Positions 7,713 through 25,717 are shown, numbered from the stretch's first letter. The stretch: 64,000 nucleotides of DNA from Stutzerimonas stutzeri (GCF_024448955.1 NZ_JAMOIH010000004.1:1-64000), one strand, 5' to 3'. Notes: a model not told the origin generated them from the sequence alone. A program made the numbers and translations.

Positions 7713-8762
7713 ATGCCCACACTTTTCGATCCGATCCGCATTGGCGAGCTGGAACTGGCTAACCGCGTCATCATGGCGCCCCTGACCCGCTGCCGCGCCG
7801 AGCCCGGCCGCGTACCGGGTGAGCTGATGGTCGAATACTACGCCCAGCGCGCCGATGCCGGTTTGATCATCAGCGAAGCCACCTCGGTAACGCCCATGGG
7901 CGTCGGCTACCCGGACACGCCCGGCATCTGGTCCGCCGAGCAGGTGCAGGGCTGGAAGAGGATCACCGACGCGGTACATGCCAAGGGCGGCAAGATCGTG
8001 CTGCAGCTCTGGCATGTCGGCCGCATCTCCGACCCGCGCTACCTCGACGGCCAGCTGCCGGTTGCACCGAGCGCCATCAAGCCCGCCGGGCATGTGAGCT
8101 TGGTACGGCCGATGAAGGATTACGAGACCCCGCGCGCGCTGGAAACCGAAGAAATAGCCGGCATCGTCGAGGCCTACCGCAAAGGTGCCGAGAATGCCAA
8201 GGAGGCGGGCTTCGACGGCGTGGAAATCCACGGCGCCAATGGCTACTTGCTCGACCAGTTCCTGCAGGACAGCACCAACCAGCGTACCGACCAGTACGGC
8301 GGCTCGCTGGAAAATCGCGCACGCCTGATGTTGGAAGTCACCGATGCCGCGATCAGCGTTTGGGGTGCCGGCCGCGTCGGCGTACACCTGGCACCGCGTG
8401 CCGACTCCCACGATATGGGCGACTCCAACCGCACCGAGACCTTCGGCTACGTGGCCCGAGAGCTCGGCAAGCGCGGCATCGCGTTCATATGCACGCGTGA
8501 AAAAGCCGGAGAAGACAGTCTCGGCCCGCAGCTGAAGCAGATCTTCGGCGGCGTCTACATCGCTAACGAACGTTTCACCGGCGAACAGGCCAACGCCTGG
8601 CTGGCCGACGGCAAAGCCGACGCGGTGGCCTTCGGCATTCCTTATATCGCTAACCCGGACCTGGTCGAGCGCCTGCGCCAGGACGCGCCGCTCAACGAGC
8701 CCAAGCCTGAGCTGTTCTACGCCCAGGGCGCAGAGGGCTACACCGATTATCCATCGCTCTAG
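7713..8762 (+). CDS. Alkene reductase, Old Yellow Enzyme family (NemA/XenB-like)
   Basis: This 349-residue FMN-dependent ene-reductase would reduce activated C=C bonds, nitro compounds or nitrate esters with NAD(P)H. Visible motifs include the N-terminal NRVIMAPLTRCRA, the ligand-binding LQLWHVGRIS, FDGVEIHGANGYLLDQFLQ, and TDQYGGSLENRARL. A ribosome site (ATAGGAGCAAC) precedes the ATG. It is paired with the ArsR regulator. The natural substrate is not evident. Confidence 0.94.
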   Translation: MPTLFDPIRIGELELANRVIMAPLTRCRAEPGRVPGELMVEYYAQRADAGLIISEATSVTPMGVGYPDTPGIWSAEQVQGWKRITDAVHAKGGKIVLQLWHVGRISDPRYLDGQLPVAPSAIKPAGHVSLVRPMKDYETPRALETEEIAGIVEAYRKGAENAKEAGFDGVEIHGANGYLLDQFLQDSTNQRTDQYGGSLENRARLMLEVTDAAISVWGAGRVGVHLAPRADSHDMGDSNRTETFGYVARELGKRGIAFICTREKAGEDSLGPQLKQIFGGVYIANERFTGEQANAWLADGKADAVAFGIPYIANPDLVERLRQDAPLNEPKPELFYAQGAEGYTDYPSL

Positions 8763-8775
8763 CTCCCAGCGATGG

Positions 8776-8809
8776 AAGGCCCGACCGGTAACTCCGGCCG
8801 GGCCTTTTT
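8776..8809 (+). terminator. Intrinsic terminator after the alkene reductase
   Basis: A stem of AAGGCCCGACCGG against CCGGCCGGGCCTT, with one mismatch and a 5-nt loop, is followed by TTTTT, 13 bp after the stop codon. Confidence 0.88.
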
Positions 8810-8898
8810 CGTTTTGATGGCAATCGTTCGGGGGCGTGGCGCCATCAGTACCCGTAGGCTGCAGGCTTATCTATGCCTAAACCAGATCAGATCTATTC

Positions 8899-8955
8899 GT
8901 AGGAGCGAGCTTGCTCGCGAATCGGGCCGCGATTCGCGAGCAAGCTCGCTCCTAC
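8899..8955. repeat. REP inverted pair (REPIN) of Pseudomonas type
   Basis: Two 25-bp arms are perfectly inverted: GTAGGAGCGAGCTTGCTCGC plus GAATC at 8899-8923, and its exact complement at 8931-8955, with a 7-bp spacer GGGCCGC. The GTAGGAGCGAGCTTGCTCGCG core is the common Pseudomonas REP sequence. It lies in the gap between two convergent transcription units. Confidence 0.92.
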
Positions 8956-8995
8956 AGTAAAGCGTCTGGGGGTGACCAATGATCGACGGCAGACC

Positions 8996-9841
8996 TCAGG
9001 CCTTCAGCGCCTCTGCATGATGACGCAGATGGTCATCGATGAAGCTCGCGATGAAATGGTAGCTGTGGTCGTAACCCGGTTGAATGCGCAGCGTGAGCGG
9101 ATGCCCCGCTGCCTTGGCTGCGGCTTCCAGCGCCTCGGGCTTGAGCTGGTTGACCATGAAATCGTCACGATCACCTTGATCGACCAGAATCGGCAACTGT
9201 TCCCCAGCCTCGGCGATCAGTGCACAGGCATCCCATTCGCGCCAGCGCGAGCGATCCTCGCCCAGATAGCCGGAAAAGGCCTTTTCGCCCCAGGGGCAAT
9301 TGGTGGGATTGGTGATGGGCGAGAAAGCCGAAACCGATAGATAACGCCCCGGATTCTTCAGCGCACAGACCAGCGCACCATGGCCGCCCATGGAGTGCCC
9401 ACTGATGCCGCGCTTGTCGGACACCGGGAAATTCGCCGCGATCAGCGCCGGCAACTCATCGACCACGTAGTCGTACATGCGGTAGTGCTGCGCCCAGGGT
9501 TCCTGCGTGGCATTGAGGTAGAAGCCGGCACCCAGGCCGAAATCCCAGGCACCGTCCGGGTCGTCCGGCACGTCCGACCCGCGTGGACTGGTATCCGGTG
9601 CGACGATGATCAACCCCAGCTCTGCGGCCAGCCGCTGCGCACCGGCTTTCTGCATGAAATTCTCGTCGGTGCAGGTCAGTCCCGACAGCCAGTACAGCAC
9701 CGGCAGCTTCTCGCCCTGCTCCGCCTGTGGCGGCAGGTAGACGGCGAACACCATGTCGCAGTTCAGGCTGCTGGAGCGGTGACGGTAGCGTTTGTGCCAG
9801 CCGCCGAAACTCTTGTTGCAAGAAATGTTTTCAAGGGTCAT
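8996..9841 (-). CDS. fghA: S-formylglutathione hydrolase
   Basis: This enzyme splits S-formylglutathione to formate and glutathione, the second step of formaldehyde detoxification. The 281-residue alpha/beta hydrolase has the nucleophile Ser150 in GHSMGGHGA, a likely catalytic Asp in QGDRDDF, and His in DHSYHF. I chose the ATG at 9841 ([15 protein letters not shown]), as in the family. It lies 60 bp downstream of adhC in the same direction. Confidence 0.97.
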   Translation of the reverse strand: MTLENISCNKSFGGWHKRYRHRSSSLNCDMVFAVYLPPQAEQGEKLPVLYWLSGLTCTDENFMQKAGAQRLAAELGLIIVAPDTSPRGSDVPDDPDGAWDFGLGAGFYLNATQEPWAQHYRMYDYVVDELPALIAANFPVSDKRGISGHSMGGHGALVCALKNPGRYLSVSAFSPITNPTNCPWGEKAFSGYLGEDRSRWREWDACALIAEAGEQLPILVDQGDRDDFMVNQLKPEALEAAAKAAGHPLTLRIQPGYDHSYHFIASFIDDHLRHHAEALKA

Positions 9842-9901
9842 GGATATGCCTCGCGCCGGGTGGACAAGCCGTCTGGCGACGGCGTTATCCACCCCTACGG
9901 A

Positions 9902-11113
<1,212 letters not shown>

Positions 11114-11138
11114 TCAAGCCTTTAAAAAGGAGTCCGAC

Positions 11139-12038
11139 ATGAATCGCTGGGAAGGTCTCGACGAATTCGTCGCCGTCGCCGAATGCGGCAGCTTCATGCG
11201 GGCCGCCGAGCAATTGCGGGTATCGTCCTCCCACGTCAGCCGCCAAGTGGCGCGCCTCGAAGAGCGCTTGCAGGCCCGCCTGCTCTACCGCACCACGCGC
11301 CGCGTCTCGCTGACCGAGGCAGGGCATACCTTTCTTTCCCGCTGCCAGCGCTTGATCGAAGAGCGCGACGAAGCCTTCCATGCCATCAGCGACCTGCACG
11401 CAGCACCCACCGGGCTACTGCGCATGACCGCAGCCGTGGCTTACGGCGAGCGCTTCATCGTGCCGCTGGTGAACGAGTTCATGGCGCAGCATCCGCAATT
11501 GCGGGTCGAGATCGAACTGTCCAACCGCACCCTGGACTTAGTGCAGGAGGGCTTCGATCTGGCCATACGCTTGGGCCGGCTCAGCGAATCGCGGCTAGTG
11601 GCGACCCGCATCGCGCCACGAGCCATGTACCTCTGTGCCGCGCCGGCCTACCTCGAACGCTACGGGCGTCCGCACACACTTTCCGAACTAGCGCGGCACA
11701 ACTGCCTGGTGGGCACGGGCGATAGCTGGATGCTGCAGGTCGATGGTCGCGAGCAGCCGTTCAAACCCAGCGGCAATTGGCGTTGCAATAGTGGCCAGGC
11801 GGTGCTGGACGCCGCCTTGCGCGGCTTCGGCCTCTGCCAGCTGCCGGACTATTACGTGCAGGAGCCGCTGCGCCGAGGTGAGCTGGTGTCGCTGCTGGAA
11901 GCCAATCAGCCACCCAATACCGCCGTCTGGGCCGTCTACCCGCAGCGCCGCTATCCGCTGCCAAAGGTGCGCCTGCTGATCCAGGCATTGAAGCAAGGCC
12001 TGGCCAGTCGCCCGGAATACCGCAGCGGACGCAACTGA
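11139..12038 (+). CDS. LysR-family regulator of formaldehyde detoxification
   Basis: The 299-residue protein has an N-terminal winged HTH (LDEFVAVAECGSFMRAAEQL, then SSSHVSRQVARLEERL) and a substrate-binding domain. The ATG at 11139 follows AAAAAGGAG; the longer upstream frame is not needed. Its divergent position to adhC-fghA matches GfnR of P. aeruginosa, which controls glutathione-dependent formaldehyde neutralisation; the assignment rests on synteny. The 121-bp shared gap should hold its site, but I could not define a clean one. Confidence 0.9.
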   Translation: MNRWEGLDEFVAVAECGSFMRAAEQLRVSSSHVSRQVARLEERLQARLLYRTTRRVSLTEAGHTFLSRCQRLIEERDEAFHAISDLHAAPTGLLRMTAAVAYGERFIVPLVNEFMAQHPQLRVEIELSNRTLDLVQEGFDLAIRLGRLSESRLVATRIAPRAMYLCAAPAYLERYGRPHTLSELARHNCLVGTGDSWMLQVDGREQPFKPSGNWRCNSGQAVLDAALRGFGLCQLPDYYVQEPLRRGELVSLLEANQPPNTAVWAVYPQRRYPLPKVRLLIQALKQGLASRPEYRSGRN

Positions 12039-12169
12039 AGTGCTACGGCGCCGCGCGTCTGACTGCCTATTTCAGGAGGAACCCGCCTCCGTAGGCCACG
12101 TCGATATTGTGTAGCCGGTGCCCTTTGCGTTTGCCTGGAGCTACCCGGCGATTCAATCAGGAGGACATC

Positions 12170-12484
12170 ATGCAGATTCTGGTGAACAGCAATCACAGCG
12201 TCAGCGTAACCAGCAACCTCGAGGAGCACCTGAAAGCAACTGTGGAGAGTGAGCTGGAGCGTTTCGATGATCAGCTGACCCGAGTCGAAGTTCATCTCAA
12301 CGATGAGAACAGCGGTAAAAGCGGCCCCCAGGACAAGCGTTGCCAGATGGAAGCCCGAGTGAAAGGCCATGAGCCGATTTCGGCCACCCACAAGGCGGAC
12401 TCCATGACGCTCGCCATCGACGGCGCCGCGGAAAAGCTCAACCATGCCCTGGCGCATGCCCTGGACAAACTCAACCATCACTGA
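12170..12484 (+). CDS. HPF/RaiA-family ribosome-associated protein
   Basis: The 104-residue product has the beta-alpha-beta-beta-beta-alpha pattern of hibernation factors: an N-terminal strand (MQILVNSNHSVSV), an acidic helix (LEEHLKATVESELERF), and a basic patch with KRCQMEARV before the final helix. HPF/RaiA proteins bind the 30S decoding centre and silence or dimerise ribosomes. AGGAGG lies 5 bases before the ATG. Pseudomonads normally carry a separate hpf next to rpoN, so this would be a second paralogue. It lies 70 bp before a release-factor-like gene, same direction. Confidence 0.85.
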   Translation: MQILVNSNHSVSVTSNLEEHLKATVESELERFDDQLTRVEVHLNDENSGKSGPQDKRCQMEARVKGHEPISATHKADSMTLAIDGAAEKLNHALAHALDKLNHH

Positions 12485-12554
12485 CCCGTCACTTGCCGAA
12501 CCAGGCCATCAATGCCCGAGGGACCGAACCACCCGATTACGAAAGAGGCCATGC

Positions 12555-13721
12555 ATGAACAGATTGCTCGATCGCGAAACCATGTCCCAGCTGCTGGCGA
12601 AGCGCGAGGCGCCATGCCTGTCGCTGTACCAGCCCACCCACCGCAGCTTTCCCGAGCGCCAGCAAGACCCGATCCGCTTCAAGCACCTGGTGCGACAGCT
12701 GGAAGATTCTCTCAAACAGCAAGGCCGAGGAGATCAGGCCAAATCGCTGCTCGAGCCGTTTTACGCGCTGATCGATGACGTCGACTTCTGGAACTCCAAC
12801 CGCGACGGACTGGCTGTGTTCGGCGCCAAGGACTATTTCGAGGTGTTCCGCCTCCAGCGCAACGTACCTGAGCTGGCGGTCGCCAATGATCGTATGCACC
12901 TTAAGCCGCTGCTGCGCATTGCCCAATCCGCCGATCGTTACCAGATCCTCGCGATAACGCTGGATTCGGTACGCCTGTTCGAAGGCAACCGCGATGGTGT
13001 CGATGAAGTTCCGCTTGCCGACGGCGTACCGAAGACTGTGGAAGAGGCACTTGGCCGCGACCTGACTGAGAAAGGTCAAACAGGATTTCCGCAAGGTTAT
13101 AGCCGCGCCAGCGAGCGTGGCGACCCCATGCAGGTTGAAAGCGGCGGGGCCGGGCGACAGGACGAAATCGATCGAGACCGAGAACGCTTCTTCCGCGAAG
13201 TCGATCGCGCCTTCCTTGAGCATCACAGCCGCAAGACCCGACTGCCGCTGATTCTCGCTGGACTCGCAGAACACCAGTCCCACTTCCGCAAGCTCAGTCA
13301 CAACGAGTTTCTGTTACCCGACGGTATCGAAAACGATGTCTCCCTGCTCAGTCGGGACGAGCTGCGAGAAAAGAGTTGGATGGTAATGCAGCCGCGTTAT
13401 ATCAAACGCCTCGAAGGATTCATCAACCAGTACGGCGAATCGCACGGTCAAGGTCTGGCCACCGATCAGCTCGAACAGATCGGTCAGGCGACTCTGGAAG
13501 GTCGGGTGGCGACGTTGCTGGTCGAAGCTGATCGGCAGATACCGGGGATGGCGGACAAGCAGGAAGGCAAGGCGATAGCGGTCGACGATGGGTCAGCCAC
13601 CACACCCGATCTGCTCGACGAGTTGACGATCTGGACGTTAGAACAAGGCGGCGAAGTGATCTCGGTGCCCACCGAGCGTATGCCAACCGCGAGCGGCGCG
13701 GCGGCGATCTACCGCTACTGA
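12555..13721 (+). CDS. Archaeo-eukaryotic release-factor-like protein (baeRF type)
   Basis: The 388-residue product starts MNRLLDRETMSQLLAKREAP, followed by LSLYQPTHR. It resembles bacterial proteins annotated as baeRF family 3, distant relatives of eRF1 and Pelota (recalled from sequence pattern, not searched). No GGQ motif is seen. A Gly-rich segment with GGAGRQDE near residue 198 sits where such a loop might be, and the C-terminal part (TLLVEADRQIPG, EQGGEVISVP) looks like an L7Ae/eRF1 domain 3. AAAGAGG precedes the ATG at 12555. The HPF gene just upstream suggests a joint role on stalled or idle ribosomes, which is inference. Confidence 0.68.
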   Translation: MNRLLDRETMSQLLAKREAPCLSLYQPTHRSFPERQQDPIRFKHLVRQLEDSLKQQGRGDQAKSLLEPFYALIDDVDFWNSNRDGLAVFGAKDYFEVFRLQRNVPELAVANDRMHLKPLLRIAQSADRYQILAITLDSVRLFEGNRDGVDEVPLADGVPKTVEEALGRDLTEKGQTGFPQGYSRASERGDPMQVESGGAGRQDEIDRDRERFFREVDRAFLEHHSRKTRLPLILAGLAEHQSHFRKLSHNEFLLPDGIENDVSLLSRDELREKSWMVMQPRYIKRLEGFINQYGESHGQGLATDQLEQIGQATLEGRVATLLVEADRQIPGMADKQEGKAIAVDDGSATTPDLLDELTIWTLEQGGEVISVPTERMPTASGAAAIYRY

Positions 13722-13780
13722 TCAGTCACCGCCACGAAACTGCGAAAGAATCGCGCTTCACGACGCACAGCGCTGCGCAA

Positions 13781-14473
13781 TCACGATTGCCAGCGCTGCT
13801 GCAGCCATTGCAGATCTTCTGGACGCGTGATCTTTAAATTATCTGAGCGCCCTTCTATCAGCCGCGGACTGAATCCCGCCCATTCCAGCGCGGACGCTTC
13901 ATCAGTAACGGCTGCACCAGCTTCGAGCGCGTTGGTAAGCGCATCGCGTAACGCCCCGAGGTGAAACATTTGCGGTGTGAAAGCCTGCCATATCACGCTA
14001 CGGTCGATGGTTTCCACGACTCGTCCGTCGGCACCTGCTCGTTTCAAAGTGTCGCGAGCCGGTACGGCGAGTAGCCCACCGACTGGATCGTCGCCCAGTT
14101 CGGCCAGCAGTTTGTCGAGATCCTGACGCGAGAGATTGGGCCGAGCGGCATCATGCACCAGCACCCAGTCGCCGTCTCGTGCGCCTAGCTCGGACAGACG
14201 ATGTAGCCCGGCCAGTACCGAGTCTGCACGTTCGGCGCCGCCGTCAGCGCGTTGAATGCGAGGGTCCTTGGCGCAGTCCAGACTCGCCCAGTACGGATCA
14301 TCGGCGGCCAAGCCGACGACCAACCCAAGCAAACCGGGATGGTCGAGAAAACAGCTGAGCGTATGTTCGATGACGCTCTTGCCGGCCAAGGGCAGGTATT
14401 GCTTAGGCCGATCGGCGCGCATGCGGCTACCGACACCGGCAGCCGGTATCACGGTCCAGAACTCCGGGAACAT
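13781..14473 (-). CDS. ispD: 2-C-methyl-D-erythritol 4-phosphate cytidylyltransferase IspD
   Basis: IspD joins CTP to methylerythritol phosphate, the third step of the MEP pathway. The 230-residue product has the CTP-binding loop IPAAGVGSRM-x3-RPKQY and the conserved LVHDAARP. It lies 8 bp downstream of ftsB in the same direction. Confidence 0.97.
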   Translation of the reverse strand: MFPEFWTVIPAAGVGSRMRADRPKQYLPLAGKSVIEHTLSCFLDHPGLLGLVVGLAADDPYWASLDCAKDPRIQRADGGAERADSVLAGLHRLSELGARDGDWVLVHDAARPNLSRQDLDKLLAELGDDPVGGLLAVPARDTLKRAGADGRVVETIDRSVIWQAFTPQMFHLGALRDALTNALEAGAAVTDEASALEWAGFSPRLIEGRSDNLKITRPEDLQWLQQRWQS

Positions 14474-14481
14474 GGCCGTCC

Positions 14482-14760
14482 TTACTCTGTGAGCTGGAAT
14501 AGCGTCTCGCCTTCCTTGACCATCCCAAGCTCCTGACGAGCACGTTCTTCGACGGTTTCCATGCCCTGCTTGAGCTCCATCACCTCAGCCTCAAGGATGC
14601 GATTGCGCTCGAGCAAACGCTGGTTCTCGCCCTGCTGCTCAGCGATCTGCTTGTTCAGTCCGCTGACCTGAGCAAGGCTCCCCTCGCCCACCCACAGACG
14701 GTACTGAAGACCACCCAACAACAGGATCAGAACGACGAACAACCAGTAGGGGCTACGCAT
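14482..14760 (-). CDS. ftsB: Cell division protein FtsB
   Basis: FtsB is a bitopic divisome protein that works with FtsL and FtsQ. The 92-residue product has a short cytoplasmic start (MRSPYW), one membrane segment (LFVVLILLLGGLQYRLW) and a periplasmic coiled coil (LNKQIAEQQGENQRLLERN). I chose the ATG at 14760; the longer frame adds 21 unrelated residues. The ftsB-ispD pairing is conserved in gammaproteobacteria. Confidence 0.95.
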   Translation of the reverse strand: MRSPYWLFVVLILLLGGLQYRLWVGEGSLAQVSGLNKQIAEQQGENQRLLERNRILEAEVMELKQGMETVEERARQELGMVKEGETLFQLTE

Positions 14761-14897
14761 GGACGGCATGGAACGGCTTCGGTTGGTTTCAGATGACGTG
14801 ATATATGCAGCGGTCAGCGACATGGCCTGGCTTCCTTTGCTGGCGGGCGCATCGCCTCATTTCGACGGCGACCTTATCAGTGCTGAACGTTATCCAC

Positions 14898-14923
14898 AAA
14901 AAAGGGCGACTAACGCCGCCCCT
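14898..14923 (-). terminator. Intrinsic terminator after eno
   Basis: On the minus strand a stem GGGCGGC/GTCGCCC with loop GTTA is followed by six T, 18 bp after the eno stop codon. Confidence 0.85.
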
Positions 14924-14940
14924 TTCTAGCATGCGAAGTA

Positions 14941-18758
<3,818 letters not shown>

Positions 18759-18908
18759 TTAAGCGGCCGGCGCCGCCGGGGGAAAGCGAAGGTGCCATTG
18801 CGCATCGAGCGGCAATAGCGCAACTGCCACGGATTCGAAGAAACCGCAGAAGCTGTATTGAGACGGGAGCGTAGTCTACTGGAAAGACCCCATCAGCTCA
18901 AACACGCA

Positions 18909-20192
18909 TCACGCCGGCGGCGTCCAGACGAGTGACACCGGGGCGACATCGAATTGGGGCAGATTCGCGATTGCAATCAACTCGCCATCGAGATAGAGCA
19001 GCGGCAGGCGTGAACGGACGAATCCCGGCACCTGGGCTTCGTTGAGCAGGCGCTTCAGATCGCGTCTGCCACGTCCGGGTACTGTCATGCTCTCGCCGCC
19101 TTGCCGATAACGAATCTCGAACGCGCCCTGCATCGCTCCTTCGAGGCTCACCGCGCCGTTACCGGCCAATGCCAGCGTGGTGACCCTTCGCTCCAAGGGA
19201 AACGCACCTGCGACCGCTTCGAGCCAGGGCCCGTAAAGCCACCATAGCCGACGTCCGGCACGATGAAGCTCGCCGCCCTCCAAACGCCAGCGGGGCGTGG
19301 CATCCACAGCGGCATCGCGCAGCGCCTCCCAGCCGGCCCAGTGGTCGGTATCCGGCAACAGCGTGAAATCAGCCAGCCAGTGGCGTAGCGCATTGCGCTG
19401 TCTAGCCGAACTCAGTGAGCGCAGTACGGATAAGTCCAAGCTCCGCAGGGGAAGCCATGGCCAGTCATCTGGCGCTCGAGCCGCCAGTAGATCCATCTCG
19501 GCGAGCTCATCGAGCAGCGACTGCGCTTCGGCCAGGTGCGCAGCGGTTCGAGCCATGCTAGACGGCGCGCGCGGCCAGCGCTGCTTCAGCACCGGCATCA
19601 CTTGGCGGCGAAGGTAGTTGCGCGAATGCACAAGGCTTGCGTTTGAGGGATCTTCGATCCATTCCAACTGTTGCGCGCGCGCGTAGGATTCCAAATCGGC
19701 CCGATCAATAGCGAGTAACGGCCGCACCAGCCTACCCTGTCCTAGTTCGCGACTGACAGGTATCGCTCCGAGGCCGCGCACGCCGGCACCACGCAGCATA
19801 CGAAACAGCAGTGTTTCGGCTTGGTCATCCTGGTGCTGAGCCATGAGCAGCACCTCACCCTCGCCAAGTCTGTCGGCGAAAGCTTTGTAGCGAGCCACTC
19901 GGGCGGCGCGCTCGATACTCGCGCCTGTCGCTACCTGCACCGGCACGACTTCAAACGGAACACCCAAGCCATCGCAGATCTTCGCGCAGTGCGCAGGCCA
20001 GCTCTCGGCCACAGCCTGCAAGCCGTGATGAATATAAATGGCACTGAGCGGTGGCAAGTGGTGTTGCCGCCGCAGACAGGCCAAGGCATTGAGCAACACC
20101 GTCGAATCCAGCCCACCGGAAAAAGCAATGCGCCATGCCGGCGCATCGAGCCACGGTTTCAGAAAGCAAAGAAGATGAGATTCAAGTGCCAT
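18909..20192 (-). CDS. tilS: tRNA(Ile)-lysidine synthetase TilS
   Basis: TilS attaches lysine to C34 of the tRNA-Ile that reads AUA, changing its decoding. The 427-residue product has the PP-loop SGGLDS at residues 25-30 and downstream LMAQHQDDQAET, followed by the TilS substrate-binding and C-terminal domains. I chose the ATG at 20192 so that the PP-loop falls at its usual distance from the N-terminus; the ribosome site is weak. A GTG at 20240 is an alternative. Confidence 0.95.
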   Translation of the reverse strand: MALESHLLCFLKPWLDAPAWRIAFSGGLDSTVLLNALACLRRQHHLPPLSAIYIHHGLQAVAESWPAHCAKICDGLGVPFEVVPVQVATGASIERAARVARYKAFADRLGEGEVLLMAQHQDDQAETLLFRMLRGAGVRGLGAIPVSRELGQGRLVRPLLAIDRADLESYARAQQLEWIEDPSNASLVHSRNYLRRQVMPVLKQRWPRAPSSMARTAAHLAEAQSLLDELAEMDLLAARAPDDWPWLPLRSLDLSVLRSLSSARQRNALRHWLADFTLLPDTDHWAGWEALRDAAVDATPRWRLEGGELHRAGRRLWWLYGPWLEAVAGAFPLERRVTTLALAGNGAVSLEGAMQGAFEIRYRQGGESMTVPGRGRRDLKRLLNEAQVPGFVRSRLPLLYLDGELIAIANLPQFDVAPVSLVWTPPA

Positions 20193-20274
20193 GCGCCTAC
20201 GCTCGGAAAGGCGGAACGCCAAGGATAGGGCTGAAAACACGCGAAAGCAGCGCCGCCTGACCTTGCAAAAAGAA

Positions 20275-20300
20275 ACGGCGGGCCTATGCCCGCCGTTTTT
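20275..20300 (-). terminator. Terminator between accA and tilS
   Basis: A perfect 9-bp stem ACGGCGGGC/GCCCGCCGT with a CTAT loop lies after the accA stop. On the minus strand it is followed by TTCTTTTTG. It also has TTTTT on the plus side, so it could work both ways. It separates accA from tilS. Confidence 0.8.
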
Positions 20301-20315
20301 GTCATGCCATCACGC

Positions 20316-21266
20316 TCAAGCGATACCGTAGCTCATCAGACGATCATAGCGACGGGCCAGCAGCGCGTCGGTATCGAGGCTCTTGAGCATATCAAGCTGC
20401 GAGGTCAGCTCGTCACGCAACGATGCGGCCGTCACCGCGGGATTCCGATGCGCGCCACCCAACGGCTCAGGGATGACCTTGTCGACGATGCCCAGATCCT
20501 TCAAACGCTCGGCGGTAACGCCCATGGCCTCGGCTGCTTCCGGCGCCTTTTCGGCGGTACGCCAGAGAATCGAGGCACAGCCTTCCGGAGAGATGACCGC
20601 ATAGGTGGAATACTGAAGCATGTTCAACTGATCGCAGACACCAATGGCCAACGCCCCACCGGAACCGCCTTCACCAATGACAGTCGCGATGATCGGCGTC
20701 TTCAAGCGGGACATCACGCGAAGATTCCAAGCGATCGCCTCACTCTGATTGCGCTCTTCGGCATCAATGCCCGGATAAGCACCCGGCGTATCGATGAAGG
20801 TGAGGATCGGCATCTTGAAACGCTCGGCCATTTCCATCAGACGGCAGGCCTTGCGGTAGCCTTCAGGACGCGGCATGCCGAAGTTGCGACGCACCTTCTC
20901 GCGGACTTCGCGGCCCTTCTGATGCCCGATGATCATCACCGGCTCACCGTTAAGGCGAGCCGTACCGCCAACAATCGCGGCGTCATCGGAGAAATGCCGG
21001 TCGCCGTGCAGTTCTTCGAACTCGGTGAAAAGATGTTTGACGTAATCGAGGGTATAGGGGCGCTGCGGGTGACGAGCCAGACGAGCGATCTGCCAGCTGG
21101 TGAGATTGCCGAAAATGCTCTCAGTGAGCGACTCGCTCTTGTCCTGCAGTCTGGCAATCTCATCGCCAATATTCAGCGAGTTGTCGTTACCAACCAGGCG
21201 CAATTCTTCGATCTTGGCTTGCAGGTCGGCGATCGGCTGTTCGAAATCGAGAAAATTCGGGTTCAT
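20316..21266 (-). CDS. accA: Acetyl-CoA carboxylase carboxyltransferase subunit alpha
   Basis: AccA with AccD moves the carboxyl group from biotin to acetyl-CoA, committing carbon to fatty acids. The 316-residue product has the conserved [22 protein letters not shown] and [10 protein letters not shown] motifs. I chose the ATG at 21266 ([10 protein letters not shown]). Confidence 0.98.
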   Translation of the reverse strand: MNPNFLDFEQPIADLQAKIEELRLVGNDNSLNIGDEIARLQDKSESLTESIFGNLTSWQIARLARHPQRPYTLDYVKHLFTEFEELHGDRHFSDDAAIVGGTARLNGEPVMIIGHQKGREVREKVRRNFGMPRPEGYRKACRLMEMAERFKMPILTFIDTPGAYPGIDAEERNQSEAIAWNLRVMSRLKTPIIATVIGEGGSGGALAIGVCDQLNMLQYSTYAVISPEGCASILWRTAEKAPEAAEAMGVTAERLKDLGIVDKVIPEPLGGAHRNPAVTAASLRDELTSQLDMLKSLDTDALLARRYDRLMSYGIA

Positions 21267-21454
21267 AGTCATCCGTCATGCGTCGACGGCCAGGCGGCCG
21301 GGAAGCTGTTCCGTTTTTTGCGCCCTACCTTACGGGACGGACGCATTCAGGTCGAACAAAAAATGTTCGCAATTTTGACCGATTCAGGATCGGATCGTAT
21401 CGGCGGTCATCCGGACCGGCTACCAGCATTGGCACGCCAATCCGTTACGTCCCG

Positions 21455-24976
<3,522 letters not shown>

Positions 24977-25075
24977 GAAAGAACCTTGAACTGGTGAAAC
25001 GACAGGCCGCAAATTGTACCGGAAAGCCTGAACGATGAAGGCGACGGGTGATCACCAGTCGCGAAACGCGCCGGC

Positions 25076-25717
25076 TCAGACCGGTAAGGCAACCATGACG
25101 CTGACAGACTCTGCGAGGGCGGTCTGCTCCAGCAGATTGCGTACCGGTGCAAATGATCGCCGATGGATGACTGACGGGCCGAGCCGCTGCAGTGCTTCCA
25201 AATGATGCGGCGTCGGGTACCCCTTGTGAGCCGACAGGCCGTAGCCCGGATAGCATAGATCCAGCGCACACATCTCCCGGTCACGGCTGACTTTCGCCAG
25301 GATCGAGGCAGCCGCGATGGCAGGCACCTGAGCGTCGCCTTGGATCACCGGAGCACTGGGCACTGCAAGCTGCGGGCATCGGTTACCGTCGATAAGGGCC
25401 AATCGGGGCGTCACACTCAGCCCTTCGACCGCTCGCTGCATCGCCAGCATGGTGGCGTGCAGGATGTTCAACTGGTCGATCTCGTGTACCTCGGCGCGGG
25501 CAATGCACCAGGCGAGCGCCTTCGCACAAATCTCGTCGAACAGCGCCTCTCGCCTTGCTTCGGTGAGCTTCTTCGAGTCATTGAGACCCTCGATCGGCCG
25601 CGCGGGATCGAGAATCACCGCAGCCGTCACGACAGGTCCGCACAGGGGGCCACGGCCGACCTCGTCGACGCCAGCAACCAGCTCTTCGACGAGGTTGAAA
25701 TCGAGACCGATCTGCAT
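25076..25717 (-). CDS. rnhB: Ribonuclease HII
   Basis: RNase HII removes single ribonucleotides and RNA from RNA-DNA hybrids. The 213-residue product has the catalytic Asp-Glu in [15 protein letters not shown] and further acidic residues in LIDGNRCP and [10 protein letters not shown]. It carries a slightly longer C-terminal tail than usual. Its ATG overlaps the lpxB stop as TGATG. Confidence 0.97.
   Translation of the reverse strand: MQIGLDFNLVEELVAGVDEVGRGPLCGPVVTAAVILDPARPIEGLNDSKKLTEARREALFDEICAKALAWCIARAEVHEIDQLNILHATMLAMQRAVEGLSVTPRLALIDGNRCPQLAVPSAPVIQGDAQVPAIAAASILAKVSRDREMCALDLCYPGYGLSAHKGYPTPHHLEALQRLGPSVIHRRSFAPVRNLLEQTALAESVSVMVALPV

Noticed and set aside
8891-8960. REP pair considered as a CRISPR-like repeat or terminator
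   Set aside because: Only one inverted pair with no spacer-repeat series, and a sequence typical of REP elements.
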